Counted from the stretch's first letter, positions 34,293 to 43,777 are shown. The stretch: DNA of 64,000 nucleotides from Deltaproteobacteria bacterium (GCA_029858505.1 JAOUEW010000001.1:806001-870000); one strand, 5' to 3'. Translations and numbers: made by a program. The notes: generated by a model from the letters alone, not told the origin.

Positions 34293-35705
34293 TTATTTTC
34301 TGCCGGAGCCACAGCGTGACTTGTGGGCGGCGGCTAGGTTCACCAATCCCTGGGGGGCTTGGGGGCAAGAGGCCCAATGGGCGTGAACATAACTGCCCAG
34401 CACGTTGCCTTGCTGATAGCCCTCCAGGCTGGCCGCACCGGTGCGCTTGGTGGTGAGTTGATAGGCCCCTCCCTGGGCATCCTCCAAACGAGAGTAGCGG
34501 AACTGGTGCCCCCGGAACCGCAGACCAGAGGGCCCCAACACCGTGGGCTGGGTGGTTTCCACCGCCACATACCCCAGGGCTTGGCGTTGGGTTTCCATGC
34601 GGGCGGTGCCCGGCAGCAAACCCGCCATGGGAAAGCGCTGGCCTTCCGCCGTGAGGATGGCCTGAGACAAAGCCATCAGTCCGCCGCATTCTCCGTACAC
34701 CGGCCCGCCTTCTGCCGCCAGTTGGGCCAGGGCCTGCCACAAAGGGCGGTTGGCGGCCAGGGCCGGGCCGTATAATTCTGGATAGCCGCCCCCCAATATC
34801 ACTCCGTTGACGTTTGGCAGGGGGTCTCCCGCCACCGGAGAGAACCGCACCAATTCCGCGCCAGCTTCTTCCAGCAGCCGCAGGTTGTGTTCGTAGTAAA
34901 AATGGAAGGCTTCGTCCCAGGCCACCCCAATACGGCAGCGGGGTTCCCCAGAATGTTGAAGAATTATTTTCTCTTGGGTGCTGCCGGGTTTGTGGAACAG
35001 TTCCGGGGGTGGATCCAGGGGCGGGGCAGATTGTGCCAAGCCCAAGAGCCGCTCCACATCCAACCCATCCTCCGCCAAGCGAGCCAGGGCGGCCAACTGC
35101 TCTCGGTTGGCGGGGGTGTCTGCCGCGGTGCGCAGCCCCAGGTGGCGGGCGGGCAGCTGGGGCACACCCACTTTGGGCAGCGCCCCCAGCAGCGGTGGTT
35201 CGGTTAGGCTTTGGGTCAGCAGTTCCCGATGAGACAGGCTGCCCACCCGGTTGGCCACCACCCCCGCCACCCGCACCGCCGGATCGAACCGGGCCATGCC
35301 CTGGGCCACGGCTGCCAGGGTGCGCCCCTGACCGGCGGCATCGGCCGTTACCACCACCGGGGCCTCCAGCCACTTGGCAATTTCTGCCGTGGAGCCGGAT
35401 TCCTCCCTGGGGCCAGCGCCATCGAACAGGCCCATGGCGCCCTCGATAATGGCCACATCCGCGCCTTCCGCCCCCCACAGAAAGGTGGCGCGGACGCTCT
35501 CTCGACCCATCAGCCAGCCGTCCAGGTTATGGCAGGGGCGGCCGGTGGCCAGACGGTGCCAACCTGGGTCCAGGTAATCCGGCCCGCATTTGAACACGGC
35601 GGTTTTCAGGCCCCGTGCCTGAAAGGCCAGGGCCAGGGCCAGGGTGAGGGTGGTTTTCCCCACGCCGCTGTGGGTTCCGGAGAGGACCAAACGGGGAAGG
35701 TTCAT
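34293..35705 (-). CDS. cbiA: Cobyrinic acid a,c-diamide synthase
   Basis: CbiA (CobB in aerobic naming) amidates the a and c side chains of (cobalt-)cobyrinate with glutamine and ATP. The 470-aa protein has the P-loop LSGTHSGVGKTTLTLALA, FKCGPDYLDPGWH, the GAMGLFDG motif, and a C-terminal amidotransferase domain with GGGYPELYGPALAAN and VYGECGGLMALSQA (nucleophile Cys). The frame begins with TTG 35711, but ATG 35705 is preferred. It follows cobO by 11 nt. Confidence 0.95.
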   Translation of the reverse strand: MNLPRLVLSGTHSGVGKTTLTLALALAFQARGLKTAVFKCGPDYLDPGWHRLATGRPCHNLDGWLMGRESVRATFLWGAEGADVAIIEGAMGLFDGAGPREESGSTAEIAKWLEAPVVVTADAAGQGRTLAAVAQGMARFDPAVRVAGVVANRVGSLSHRELLTQSLTEPPLLGALPKVGVPQLPARHLGLRTAADTPANREQLAALARLAEDGLDVERLLGLAQSAPPLDPPPELFHKPGSTQEKIILQHSGEPRCRIGVAWDEAFHFYYEHNLRLLEEAGAELVRFSPVAGDPLPNVNGVILGGGYPELYGPALAANRPLWQALAQLAAEGGPVYGECGGLMALSQAILTAEGQRFPMAGLLPGTARMETQRQALGYVAVETTQPTVLGPSGLRFRGHQFRYSRLEDAQGGAYQLTTKRTGAASLEGYQQGNVLGSYVHAHWASCPQAPQGLVNLAAAHKSRCGSGRK

Positions 35706-35716
35706 GGGCAATGGCC

Positions 35717-36250
35717 TTAAAAATCCAATCCGGGTTGGGCGGAAATGCCCCGTTCAAAGGGGTGCTTCACCGGTTTCATTTCGGTCACCAAGTCGGCCTG
35801 GGTCACCAGTTTTCCCGGTGCCCCCCGTCCGGTAACGATGACATGCATTCCCGCCGGGCGGGCGGCCAGGGCAGTCAGAATTTCTTCCAAGTCTAAAAAC
35901 CCATAGGTCACGGTGTAGGTCAGCTCGTCTAAGATCAGCAGGTCACAGGCCCCCGGCTGCAGGGCCTGCTTGGCGGTGTTCCAGGCGGCTTGGGCCGCTT
36001 GGCGGTCTTTTTCCAGGTCGTCGCTTTCCCAGGTGAACCCCCGCCCCATCACGTGAAAGTCTAACCCTTCCAGTTTTTCCGCCAGCATCCGCTCTCCGGT
36101 TTTCCATTTGCCCTTAATGAACTGCACCACGGTAACCTTCATGCCCCGGCCCAGGGCCCGCCAAGCGGCCCCCAGGGCGGCGGTGGTTTTGCCCTTGCCA
36201 TCGCCGGTGTACACCACCAGCATTCCCGTTCGTTCCGCTCGGGGGGTCAT
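35717..36250 (-). CDS. cobO: Cob(I)yrinic acid a,c-diamide adenosyltransferase
   Basis: CobO (BtuR/CobA-type ATP:corrinoid adenosyltransferase) adds the 5'-deoxyadenosyl ligand to cob(I)alamin precursors. The 177-aa protein has the P-loop YTGDGKGKTTAALGAAWRA, VQFIKGKWKTGE, FTWESDD, and the Walker-B-like LLILDELTYTVTYGFL. Its ATG overlaps the stop of cobA-hemD by 4 nt (36247-36250). The frame extends upstream to 36742 but only as a shadow of that gene. Confidence 0.95.
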   Translation of the reverse strand: MTPRAERTGMLVVYTGDGKGKTTAALGAAWRALGRGMKVTVVQFIKGKWKTGERMLAEKLEGLDFHVMGRGFTWESDDLEKDRQAAQAAWNTAKQALQPGACDLLILDELTYTVTYGFLDLEEILTALAARPAGMHVIVTGRGAPGKLVTQADLVTEMKPVKHPFERGISAQPGLDF

Positions 36251-37908
36251 GAAGGGCCTTTCAGCATGTCCACGGCCAGGGCGGCCAGGGCGTTTAGGGT
36301 ATCGTGGGGGGCTTCTCTCACGGCGAGGCTGCCTGCTTCTCGGGCGGCTTGGGCGGTGCGGGGACCCATGGCGGCCAGGGGCACCTTGGCCAGCAGCCGC
36401 CCCCGTTCTCCTGCCAGCAGGGCCCGCACGGCCGATGACCCCGGCGCCACGATCAGTTCTGGCAGGGGCGGCTGCCCGTGATCTGTCCCCAGCCAAGTCT
36501 GGTCGGGGGGGAATTGTTCTTCCAGTTGATAGGCCGCCACCTGCACGCACACCGCCCCCTGCCGCTCCAGTTGAGCCGACAGTTCTGGGCGGCCCCGCTG
36601 GGCCGTGGGCAGCAGCAGCCGCTTGCCCGCCCAGAATCCGGCGTGGGCTTCCAGGGCTTGGGCGCAATGGCCCTGCGTGGTGAGCGCGGGCAGCAGCCCG
36701 GCGGCCCGCACCGCCGCCACGGCTTGGTCTCCCAGGGCGCACACCGGCAGGTTCAATTGGCGGATGTCCAACCCCAGGGTGGGGAGCCGCGAGGTGACCG
36801 CCCCCACGCTTTCCGCGCAGGCGAACACCAACGCGTCGAAACGTTCCTGGCTGGGGGCGGCGGCTTGGCCCAGGGCTCTATCAAGGGGGCCGGTGTCTTC
36901 CCCCCCCTGGGGGTTAGGGTCTTGCTCCGCCAGAGGGTGTTGCCGCAATTGGGGCACCTGCCACACCAGGGCCCCCAGGGCCTCCAGCCGTTCGGCCAGC
37001 CGAGAGGTCCCCGGCCGGGAGCGGGCCACCAGCACCCGCCGCCCCCACAGGGGCAAGGCGGGGTTTCCGGCGGGTGGCCCCGTCCGCCAGTCCATGGCGG
37101 TCACGTCTCCCACCACCAACAGGGCGGGCCATTCCCGCTGGGCGGGGGTGAGTTGGGTTCTGACCCGCTCCGCCAGGTCCGCCAGGGTTCCCCGCACCAC
37201 TTGTTGCTCTGGGCGGGTCACCGCCGCGGCATACAGGGCGGGGGTGGCCAGGGGCTTGCCTCCGGCGGTCAGTTGCTCCAGGGCGGCTTTCAGCCGCCGG
37301 GCCGCCATGTACAGCACCAGGGTTCCTTCGGCCTGGGCCAGCCAGGGCCAGTCGTTCCGCTGGCCGGGTTCCGGCGATTTTTCGGCTCCACTCTCCCCTT
37401 CCACCCGGTGGCCGGTGGCCAGGGTGACGGACCCCGCCGTTTGACGGTGGGTGAGGGGAAACCCGGCCCCCACGGCGGCCCCCTGGGCCGAGGTAATGCC
37501 CGGCACCACCACAAAGGGAATGCCCGCCCGTTGCAGGGCTTCGGCTTCTTCTCCCACCCGGCCAAACAGCAGGGGGTCCCCGGCCTTCAACCGCACCACC
37601 CGCAGGCCCGCCCTGGCCCGCTCCACCACCAGGGGGTGAATGGCCTGGCCATGCCCCCCCTGACCCGTGCGCCGCCCCACCAGCACCCGTTCCGCTTGGG
37701 GCGGGGCCAGGGTTAGCAGGCGGGGGTCGGCCAGGGCATCGTGGGCCACCACATCGGCCTGGGCCAGCAGGGCGGCCCCCCGGCGGGTGAGCAGGCCGGG
37801 GTCTCCCGGCCCGGCCCCCACCAGGGCCACCATCCCCGGAAACAACCGCTCCGGGTGTTCCCAGGGGCAGGGGTTCTGGAACAAGTTGGGTACCCAGGGG
37901 AGAGTCAT
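36247..37908 (-). CDS. cobA-hemD: Uroporphyrinogen-III C-methyltransferase / uroporphyrinogen-III synthase fusion
   Basis: This 553-aa fusion gives precorrin-2 from hydroxymethylbilane in two steps. The N-terminal SUMT part (about 25-290) shows VGAGPGDPGLLTRRGAALL, RLKAGDPLLFGRVGEEAEAL, VVPGITSAQGAAVGAGFPLT and LVLYMAARRL. The C-terminal HemD-like part (about 305-550) shows RVLVARSRPG and the usual weakly conserved alternating alpha/beta pattern, with APGSSAVRALL near the end. Such fusions are known from Clostridia and Desulfovibrio relatives. It is coupled on both sides: its ATG overlaps the cbiF stop and its stop overlaps the cobO start. Confidence 0.93.
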   Translation of the reverse strand: MTLPWVPNLFQNPCPWEHPERLFPGMVALVGAGPGDPGLLTRRGAALLAQADVVAHDALADPRLLTLAPPQAERVLVGRRTGQGGHGQAIHPLVVERARAGLRVVRLKAGDPLLFGRVGEEAEALQRAGIPFVVVPGITSAQGAAVGAGFPLTHRQTAGSVTLATGHRVEGESGAEKSPEPGQRNDWPWLAQAEGTLVLYMAARRLKAALEQLTAGGKPLATPALYAAAVTRPEQQVVRGTLADLAERVRTQLTPAQREWPALLVVGDVTAMDWRTGPPAGNPALPLWGRRVLVARSRPGTSRLAERLEALGALVWQVPQLRQHPLAEQDPNPQGGEDTGPLDRALGQAAAPSQERFDALVFACAESVGAVTSRLPTLGLDIRQLNLPVCALGDQAVAAVRAAGLLPALTTQGHCAQALEAHAGFWAGKRLLLPTAQRGRPELSAQLERQGAVCVQVAAYQLEEQFPPDQTWLGTDHGQPPLPELIVAPGSSAVRALLAGERGRLLAKVPLAAMGPRTAQAAREAGSLAVREAPHDTLNALAALAVDMLKGPS

Positions 37909-38666
37909 GCTTTGGTGGCCTTGCGAAATTTATGGGCGAACGCCGGGTCATACAGTTTCGACTGAGCGAAGTCATCGTCTTCCAGCACCCGCCCCACCAC
38001 CACGATGGCCTGGGAGCGGATTCCCGCGGCGCTGGCCAGGGCGGCAATATTGGCCAGGGTGCCCCGCACGATTTTTTGGTCGGGCCAAGAGGCCTTGTAC
38101 ACCACCGCCGCCGGGGTGGTTTCTCCATAGTGGGGAATCAGTTTGGCCGACAGTTCGTTCAGCAGCCCCGCCGACAGGAAAAACACCATGGTGGTTTGAT
38201 GCCGGGCCAGTTCCTCCAGCCGCTCGTTGGAGGGCATGGGGGTGCGCCCCTCCATCCGGGTGAGGATGACTGTCTGGGCGGTTTCGGGCAGGGTTAGCTC
38301 CCGCCCCAGGGCGGCGGAGGCCGCGGAGAAGGAGGACACCCCCGGAATGATTTCCCAGGGAATGCCCCGCGCGGTGAGAGCCCGGGTTTGTTCGGCCACC
38401 GCCCCATACAGCGAAGGGTCCCCCGTGTGAACCCGGGCGGTGTCTTGCCCCGCTTGGTGGGCCTCGGCCATCCAGTCCACCATCTGTTCCAGGGTCATGG
38501 AAGCGGAGTCTTCCACCTGGGCGCCGGGCTGGGCCATGGCCAACACCTGCCGGGGCACCAACGAGCCTGTGTATAACACCCTAGGGCAGGCGGCAATCAA
38601 CTCCGCTCCCCGCAGGGTGAGCAGTTTGGGGTCGCCTGGGCCTGCACCAATAAAATAAACTGTCAT
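37905..38666 (-). CDS. cbiF: Precorrin-4 / cobalt-precorrin-4 C11-methyltransferase
   Basis: CbiF (CobM) methylates C11 of (cobalt-)precorrin-4. The 253-aa protein begins MTVYFIGAGPGDPKLLTLRG and contains LYTGSLVP, RVHTGDPSLYGAVAEQ, IIPGVSSFSAASAALGRELT and VYKASWPDQKIVRGTL, which are diagnostic for this member of the tetrapyrrole methylase family. The open frame continues upstream to 38885 inside cbiH. ATG 38666 is the conserved start, and the stop overlaps the start of cobA-hemD (ATGA). Confidence 0.94.
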   Translation of the reverse strand: MTVYFIGAGPGDPKLLTLRGAELIAACPRVLYTGSLVPRQVLAMAQPGAQVEDSASMTLEQMVDWMAEAHQAGQDTARVHTGDPSLYGAVAEQTRALTARGIPWEIIPGVSSFSAASAALGRELTLPETAQTVILTRMEGRTPMPSNERLEELARHQTTMVFFLSAGLLNELSAKLIPHYGETTPAAVVYKASWPDQKIVRGTLANIAALASAAGIRSQAIVVVGRVLEDDDFAQSKLYDPAFAHKFRKATKA

Positions 38667-38724
38667 GGAAATCACCTTGAGTAGAGCATGAACAAATAGG
38701 GCATGAACCGTTTCTTTGTTTTCT

Positions 38725-39588
38725 TTATTCGTTTTGCTCCACCACCAAACTTCTGCCGGGGGTTTGGCCCGGCAGGGGCTGGCCGTCCTCGGTGTATTTG
38801 TTGCCGTACCCCCGGGGGGTGACCATGTAGCCTTGGAACAAACGTGTTTGGGTGGAGCCGATGATGACCGTGGTAAGCATTCCAATCTCGTCTTCCAGCA
38901 TGGCGCTTAAGGTGGTGATGTTGACCTGCTGGCGGCGGCGATAGGCGCTTTTCACCAGGGCCACGGGGGTTTCCGGCGGGCGGTGGGCCGAGAAGATTTC
39001 TTGCGCTTCCACGATTTGCTGGGTGCGCCGACCGCTGGCGGGGTTGTACAGCCCGGTCACAAAGTCGGCCTGGGCGGCGGCCCGTAGCCGTTTCACAATC
39101 ACCGACCAGGGGGTAAGCAGGTCCGACAGCGAGATGGCGGCAAAGTCGTGCCCCAGGGGCGCCCCCACCAGCGAGGCGCAGGCGTTCAGGGCGGTGATGC
39201 CGGGGACGATCTCCAGGTTGGGGGGGTCGCCCCGCCGCCAGCCTTGCTGCTCCAGCACCTGAAACACCAGGGCCGCCGTGCCATACACTCCGGCGTCTCC
39301 CGACGAAATGAGGGCCACCCGCCGGGTGCGGGCGGCCTCCACCGCGGCTTGCACCCTGGCGATTTCTTCCGTCATGCCGGTGCGGATGATGTCTTTGCCC
39401 TCCAGCAAATGAGTCACCAGTTTAATGTAGGTGTTGTAGCCCACCACCACCTGGGCCTGGGCAATGGCCTCCAGGGCGGCCGGGGTAATGTGGGGGCCGT
39501 CGCCGGGGCCGATGCCCACCACGGTCAGCCCGCTGGTCGGCAGAGTAACGGCGGGCTGGGCCGTGGTGGAAGTGTTTTCTTGCGTCAT
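38725..39588 (-). CDS. cbiH: Precorrin-3B / cobalt-precorrin-3 C17-methyltransferase
   Basis: CbiH (CobJ) methylates C17 and contracts the ring. The 287-aa protein has VVGIGPGDGPHITPAALEAI, VVGYNTYIKLV, ALISSGDAGVYGTAALVFQV, EIVPGITALNACASLVGAPLG, ITTLSAMLEDEIGMLTTVI and TPRGYGNKY, matching this family closely. With CbiG and CbiD present, the cobalt-containing version of the reaction is expected. The first 20 residues are a variable tail. A partial repeat element lies upstream, between it and the NiCoT-like gene. Confidence 0.94.
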   Translation of the reverse strand: MTQENTSTTAQPAVTLPTSGLTVVGIGPGDGPHITPAALEAIAQAQVVVGYNTYIKLVTHLLEGKDIIRTGMTEEIARVQAAVEAARTRRVALISSGDAGVYGTAALVFQVLEQQGWRRGDPPNLEIVPGITALNACASLVGAPLGHDFAAISLSDLLTPWSVIVKRLRAAAQADFVTGLYNPASGRRTQQIVEAQEIFSAHRPPETPVALVKSAYRRRQQVNITTLSAMLEDEIGMLTTVIIGSTQTRLFQGYMVTPRGYGNKYTEDGQPLPGQTPGRSLVVEQNE

Positions 39589-39654
39589 GGTTGTTCTCGT
39601 TCCATTCGAATGTTTTTTTAGTTTTGCATCCAGGCTTTGTTTCTCTACCCATGG

Positions 39655-39780
39655 CCCAGCAGCACCCCTCCCTTGACTCGAATCCGGTAGGTGGTGCGTT
39701 TTCTTCCTTCCCGTCTCCTCATCTGAACAGATCAAACCCGCATCCGTTGGCCTAAGCCGTATTGTTCCCGTTGTTACGCC
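39655..39780 (-). repeat. Truncated dispersed element between the NiCoT-like gene and cbiH
   Basis: One half of the element is present (CAGCACCCCTCCCTTGACTC through GTTGGCCTAAGCCGTATTG). The usual right-hand hairpins are missing where it meets the stop of the transporter gene. Confidence 0.5.
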
Positions 39781-40448
39781 CCTAGCCCCATCGCCACGAA
39801 CCGTATGCCCACCACCACGCTGACCAAGCCCCAGGTGCCTTTCAATCGCGCGTTCCACCGTTCCCCCGTGCTCCACCGTTCCGTCGGGGCCTGGGCGCTG
39901 CGGCTGGTGAGGGCAAACAGGCCCATGGACAGAGCCGTCCCCAGCCCAAACAGCCCCAAGTAGGCCACGTACATGACCGCGCTCGAAATGGCCAGGGCTG
40001 GCGCCAGGGCCAGCACCCCGGCGGTTCCGGCCAACCCGTGCAGCAGGCCCATGCCCACGGTTTTTCCCCAGGGAATAACAGGAGCGTAGGAGGGGATTTG
40101 GGGTGAGAGAGCCCCTGTGGCCGGAGAAGACCCACGGGAGTCCCCAGGGGATTTCCTCAACCCCGCCAGCCGCCACAAACCCATGCCCAACAGAAAGACC
40201 CCCGCGGTGGTTTCCAGCCCGCTTTGCAGCCAGGGGGTGAGGCCAATGCCCAGAGAGACCACCCCCAGCCCCAACGCCGCCACCGAGAAAAAGTGCCCCA
40301 GGGCCCAGGCCCAGCCCACCCGTAGGGCATCCCAGGGGCGGCGGGTGTCTGAGGCCATCATGCCCACGGCGGCCAAGTGGTCTGCGTCGAAGCTGTGCAG
40401 CAGGCCAAACAGCAGCCCCAGCAAGGCCCAGTTCAGGTCACCGGTCAT
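39774..40448 (-). CDS. Probable nickel/cobalt transporter (NiCoT-like)
   Basis: This 224-aa polytopic membrane protein sits inside the cobalamin locus. The first helix carries HSFDADH (His 18, Asp 23, His 24), the HX4DH signature of NiCoT nickel/cobalt permeases. Further helices contain WALGHFFSVAALGLGVV and GLLHGLAGTAGVLALAPAL. It is shorter than classical NiCoT permeases and has a Ser/Gly-rich central loop (about 98-118). Its position between cbiG and cbiH, plus a B12 riboswitch on the locus, argues for cobalt uptake. HupE-like or sulfite-exporter-like relatives remain alternatives. Confidence 0.75.
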   Translation of the reverse strand: MTGDLNWALLGLLFGLLHSFDADHLAAVGMMASDTRRPWDALRVGWAWALGHFFSVAALGLGVVSLGIGLTPWLQSGLETTAGVFLLGMGLWRLAGLRKSPGDSRGSSPATGALSPQIPSYAPVIPWGKTVGMGLLHGLAGTAGVLALAPALAISSAVMYVAYLGLFGLGTALSMGLFALTSRSAQAPTERWSTGERWNARLKGTWGLVSVVVGIRFVAMGLGA

Positions 40449-40489
40449 GGGAATCTCTCCAGAGAGCGCGGTTCATGTTCTCCTTCCCT

Positions 40490-41647
40490 TTATTTCACCC
40501 AGGGGTTCTTGGGGAACGGAATTCTTGCCACCGCCAGGGTCATGGAGCGCCCCGCCCCATCCTCGGTGTAAGACTGCTTGGGCACCAGCAGTTTGGTTGC
40601 CCCAGAGGCCAGCAGACAGGCGGGCTCGGCCACCCCACGGGTGCCGGTGTGTTTACGCACCGTTTCCGACGGGTTCTCCATCCCCTCCACCCGGTCCAGT
40701 TCAGCCGCGGGGTACACCACCAGGGGCCAGCCCTGGCTGCGGGCCAATTCCACCACGGCCGGTTCGTCTTGTTTTAAATCTATGGTGGCCAGGGTTTTCA
40801 CCGACTTGGCCGACAGCCCCTGCTCCCGCAAGATTTTTTCCACCCCACGGCGCACCAGTTCGGGCGGGGTGTTTTTGTCGCAGCCAATGCCCAGCACCAA
40901 GCTTTTGGGCCGGTACACCACGGATTTTTTCCACAGATCTGGCAGGGTTTGTTCGATCAATCTGTCCGTCACCGCCAACACCATCTCCACGCTCTCCAGG
41001 GGAATCTCCTCCAGCCGGGAGAATACCCGCAGGTTGTCCGGCAGGGGTTTGTCTGCGGGCCACCAGCCGGGCTCGCCGGTTTCTTGGGCCAAAGCCGCCG
41101 GTTGACCGTTCACCATCACCGCGCAGGCCTGGGTCACGTTCTGCTCCAGATCGTCCAGCATCCAGCCGAACTCCCGCCCCAAAATGTCTGCCGCCAAGGT
41201 GCCCAAAGCGTCGGAGGCGGTGGTGATGACCGCCTGGGCCCCCAGCACCTCCGCCGTCCGGCGGGTGTATTCGTTTCCCCGGCCAATATGCCCAGACAGC
41301 AGGCACACGGCAAAGCGGGCGGCATCGTCCACGCACACCACCGCCGGGTCGGTTTTTTTGTCGGCCAGCAGCGGGGCGGTCAGCCGCACGGCGGCCCCCA
41401 CGCTTACCACCATGATGTGGGCGTGGTAGCGCCCCCAGGCTTGGGCCAGGGGGCCCGCCAGGGGAAAGGGCAGGGGCCGGGGGGCCCAAGGGGCACCCGC
41501 TGGAACCAGCACCCCCGCTTCGGTTAAGAACTTCTCCGCGACGTACCAGTGGGCACCGGGCAGGGCCTGGGCCAACTTGGCCCCATGGGCCACCCCATGG
41601 CGGGTGATGGAATACACCGCGTAGGGCAGCCGGTCTTTGCCGCTCAT
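40490..41647 (-). CDS. cbiG: Cobalt-precorrin-5A hydrolase CbiG
   Basis: CbiG opens the ring-contracted lactone and releases acetaldehyde in the oxygen-independent pathway, so it marks that route. The 385-aa protein has the N-terminal domain (VSVGAAVRLTAPLLADKKTDPAVVC, LLSGHIGRGNEYTR), a middle region, and the C-terminal domain (LVLGIGCDKNTPPELV, DLKQDEPAVVELA). ATG 41647 overlaps the cbiL stop by 4 nt. The frame upstream to 41722 is a shadow of cbiL. Confidence 0.94.
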   Translation of the reverse strand: MSGKDRLPYAVYSITRHGVAHGAKLAQALPGAHWYVAEKFLTEAGVLVPAGAPWAPRPLPFPLAGPLAQAWGRYHAHIMVVSVGAAVRLTAPLLADKKTDPAVVCVDDAARFAVCLLSGHIGRGNEYTRRTAEVLGAQAVITTASDALGTLAADILGREFGWMLDDLEQNVTQACAVMVNGQPAALAQETGEPGWWPADKPLPDNLRVFSRLEEIPLESVEMVLAVTDRLIEQTLPDLWKKSVVYRPKSLVLGIGCDKNTPPELVRRGVEKILREQGLSAKSVKTLATIDLKQDEPAVVELARSQGWPLVVYPAAELDRVEGMENPSETVRKHTGTRGVAEPACLLASGATKLLVPKQSYTEDGAGRSMTLAVARIPFPKNPWVK

Positions 41648-42435
41648 GCCCCTGCCCCCCGGCCCATCAACACGCCGCTGCGGCCCCCCTGGCGCACCAC
41701 CACCATGGAGAAGTAATCGCACTTTCCGGCGGGCACCTGCCGCAGGTCTCGCACCACTTTTTGGCGGTCCATGGTGGCCCGGGAGATATACACCGCTTGT
41801 TCCAGGCAGCCCCGGCGGGTGAACAGGTCAATCATGTGGGGCAGGGTGTCTCCCACCTTGGTGATGATGACCGTGTCGAAGGCATCGAGCACCTGGGCCA
41901 GGTCTTCCACCCCGTAACTGGCGGGGATCACCGCCAGCCGTTCCTGGCCGTCGACCAGGGGCAGGGCCGCCGCCGCCGGGGCCGCCGTGAGAGACGTGAC
42001 CCCTGGGATGATTTCCACCGGTACCTGGGGCCAACGCTGCCGGGCTTCGCCCAGCAGGTAAATAAAGCTGCTGTACACCAGGGGGTCACCCTCGGCAATG
42101 AAAGCCACCGATAACCCGGCCTCCAGCCGTTTGCCGATTTGCCCCAGGGCTTCCTCCCAGCGGGGCAGCAGCACCTGGGGGTCTTTGCTCATGGGAAAGG
42201 TCAGGAACAATCGCTCCTGACCGGGAACCTCGCCCACTTCTGGCTGGGCAATGGCCCAGGCCAGGGAGGGTGCCGTGTCGGAGCGGCGGGGGATGGCCAC
42301 CACGGCGGCTTCTTTTAGCAGGCGCACCGCCCGCAGGGTGAGCAGGTCGGGGGCCCCCGGTCCCACCCCCACCCCGAACAAGGCCGGGCCGGGGATGAAG
42401 GATGGTTGGGCGGATGGGGAAACAGATTCCGTCAT
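41644..42435 (-). CDS. cbiL: Precorrin-2 / cobalt-precorrin-2 C20-methyltransferase
   Basis: CbiL (CobI) methylates C20, the first committed methylation after precorrin-2. The 263-aa protein shows FGVGVGPGAPDLLTLRAVRL, VAFIAEGDPLVYSSFIYLL (diagnostic), EIIPGVTSLTAAPAAAALPL and a VIITKVGDTLP loop. It is followed by cbiG with a 4-nt overlap and preceded by cbiET with a 103-bp gap, in which I see no element. Confidence 0.94.
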   Translation of the reverse strand: MTESVSPSAQPSFIPGPALFGVGVGPGAPDLLTLRAVRLLKEAAVVAIPRRSDTAPSLAWAIAQPEVGEVPGQERLFLTFPMSKDPQVLLPRWEEALGQIGKRLEAGLSVAFIAEGDPLVYSSFIYLLGEARQRWPQVPVEIIPGVTSLTAAPAAAALPLVDGQERLAVIPASYGVEDLAQVLDAFDTVIITKVGDTLPHMIDLFTRRGCLEQAVYISRATMDRQKVVRDLRQVPAGKCDYFSMVVVRQGGRSGVLMGRGAGA

Positions 42436-42538
42436 GGGGTGTCTCGATAGAAAGAATGTGGAACGATGTGGGTTCTTCGCTTAATTCGTTTATCTGTGGA
42501 TGTACCGCGAATTTGTCACCCACCGTGTATATCTTGGC

Positions 42539-43777
42539 TCAACCGTCTGCTGGTTTTTCTGCCCAAAACAAATGAATGGGATTCAGGGCTTCATAACGAG
42601 TATAGGTGGTGTCTTTCCCCGCCAGGGGAATGCCCCGAGAGACCTGCAGCAGCATGACCTCTGGCACCACCCCCAGCTTTGGAAAAATCCCCACCGCTTC
42701 GGCCAGATTGTCCAGCGTGACCACGGTTACGGCCAGCCGCCCCCCCGGCGCTAGTCGTTCCCAGCAAACCTTCAGAATCTCCTCCATGCTTCCCCGTGTT
42801 CCCCCCACGAACACCGCGTCGGGGGTGCCTAGCCCGGCCAGGGCCTCTGGTGCCCGGCCCTCCACCACGGTGAGGTTGTCTGCCCCGAAGGCCAGGGCGT
42901 TGGCCCGGCACAGCTCAGCGCCTTCGGGGTCCATCTCCACGGCCCACACTTGGCCCTCTGGGGCGGTCCAGGCGGCCTCCACCGCCACCGACCCGCTGCC
43001 CGCGCCGATGTCCCACAGGTTGGAATGGGGCCGCAGGGCCAGGGCCCCCAGGGCCAGCCGCCGCACTTCCCGTTTGGTAATCAGCCCCTTGAGGGGGGTT
43101 TTGCGGGCAAAGGCTTCTTCCGCCAACCAGGGCACCACCGGCGGAAGGGGATGATCGGCCGTCCGTTCCAGGATCAGCAGGTTCAAATCCCCCATGTCGG
43201 TTTCTTGGGCCAGGGCTTCCAGGGTAAATTCCCGCAGCCGTTCCCCCGGCCCCGCCAGGTTTTCGCCCACCCAGGCCCGCCAGCCGGGCTGATGGTAGGC
43301 CAGCAGATGGGCCGCCATGGCCTGGGGGGTATTGGTGGGGTCGGTGAGCACCGCCGCCCGGCGGGCATGGCGCAGCCGGGCCGCCAGCCCCCGCAGGGGC
43401 CGCCCGTGGAAGGAAAGAAAGCGGGCTTCCTCCCAGGGCAGCCCCACCTTGGCAAAGGCCCATTGCACCGAGGACGGATGGGGGATGAAGGACACCCCCA
43501 GGCTGCCCATGCGGCGGGCCACCAGCCCCCCCACCCCAAAGAACAGGGGGTCCCCAGAGGCCAGCAGGCACACGGTTTCTTCCTGGGCCAGTTCTGCCAA
43601 TTCGTCGAGTTGCCGGGTGATGTGTTTGTCCAGCACCAGCTTTCGGCCGGAAAACTGAGGAAAGAAATCCAGGTGCCGGGCGCCCCCGGCCAGCACGGTG
43701 GCCTGGGCCACGGCCCCCGCGGCCCGGGCAGAAAGTCCCAGGCAGCCATCGTCGCCAATGCCCACCACGGTCACCAT
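42539..43777 (-). CDS. cobL: Precorrin-6B C5,15-methyltransferase (decarboxylating), CbiE-CbiT fusion
   Basis: This 412-aa fusion methylates C5 and C15 and decarboxylates the C12 acetate. The N-terminal CbiE half (tetrapyrrole methylase fold, about 1-210) has VTVVGIGDDGCLGLSARA and CLLASGDPLFFGVGG. The C-terminal CbiT half (Rossmann methyltransferase, about 225-410) has KREVRRLALGALAL, LWDIGAGSGSVAVEAAW and DAVFVGGTRGSMEEIL. It overlaps cbiC by 7 nt at 43771-43777. Its substrate is the product of precorrin-6A reductase (CbiJ/CobK), whose gene is absent here. Confidence 0.95.
   Translation of the reverse strand: MVTVVGIGDDGCLGLSARAAGAVAQATVLAGGARHLDFFPQFSGRKLVLDKHITRQLDELAELAQEETVCLLASGDPLFFGVGGLVARRMGSLGVSFIPHPSSVQWAFAKVGLPWEEARFLSFHGRPLRGLAARLRHARRAAVLTDPTNTPQAMAAHLLAYHQPGWRAWVGENLAGPGERLREFTLEALAQETDMGDLNLLILERTADHPLPPVVPWLAEEAFARKTPLKGLITKREVRRLALGALALRPHSNLWDIGAGSGSVAVEAAWTAPEGQVWAVEMDPEGAELCRANALAFGADNLTVVEGRAPEALAGLGTPDAVFVGGTRGSMEEILKVCWERLAPGGRLAVTVVTLDNLAEAVGIFPKLGVVPEVMLLQVSRGIPLAGKDTTYTRYEALNPIHLFWAEKPADG

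Noticed and set aside
36478-37716. 412-codon + strand frame opposite cobA-hemD
   Set aside because: Antisense shadow with Gly/Gln/His/Pro-rich translation and no motif.
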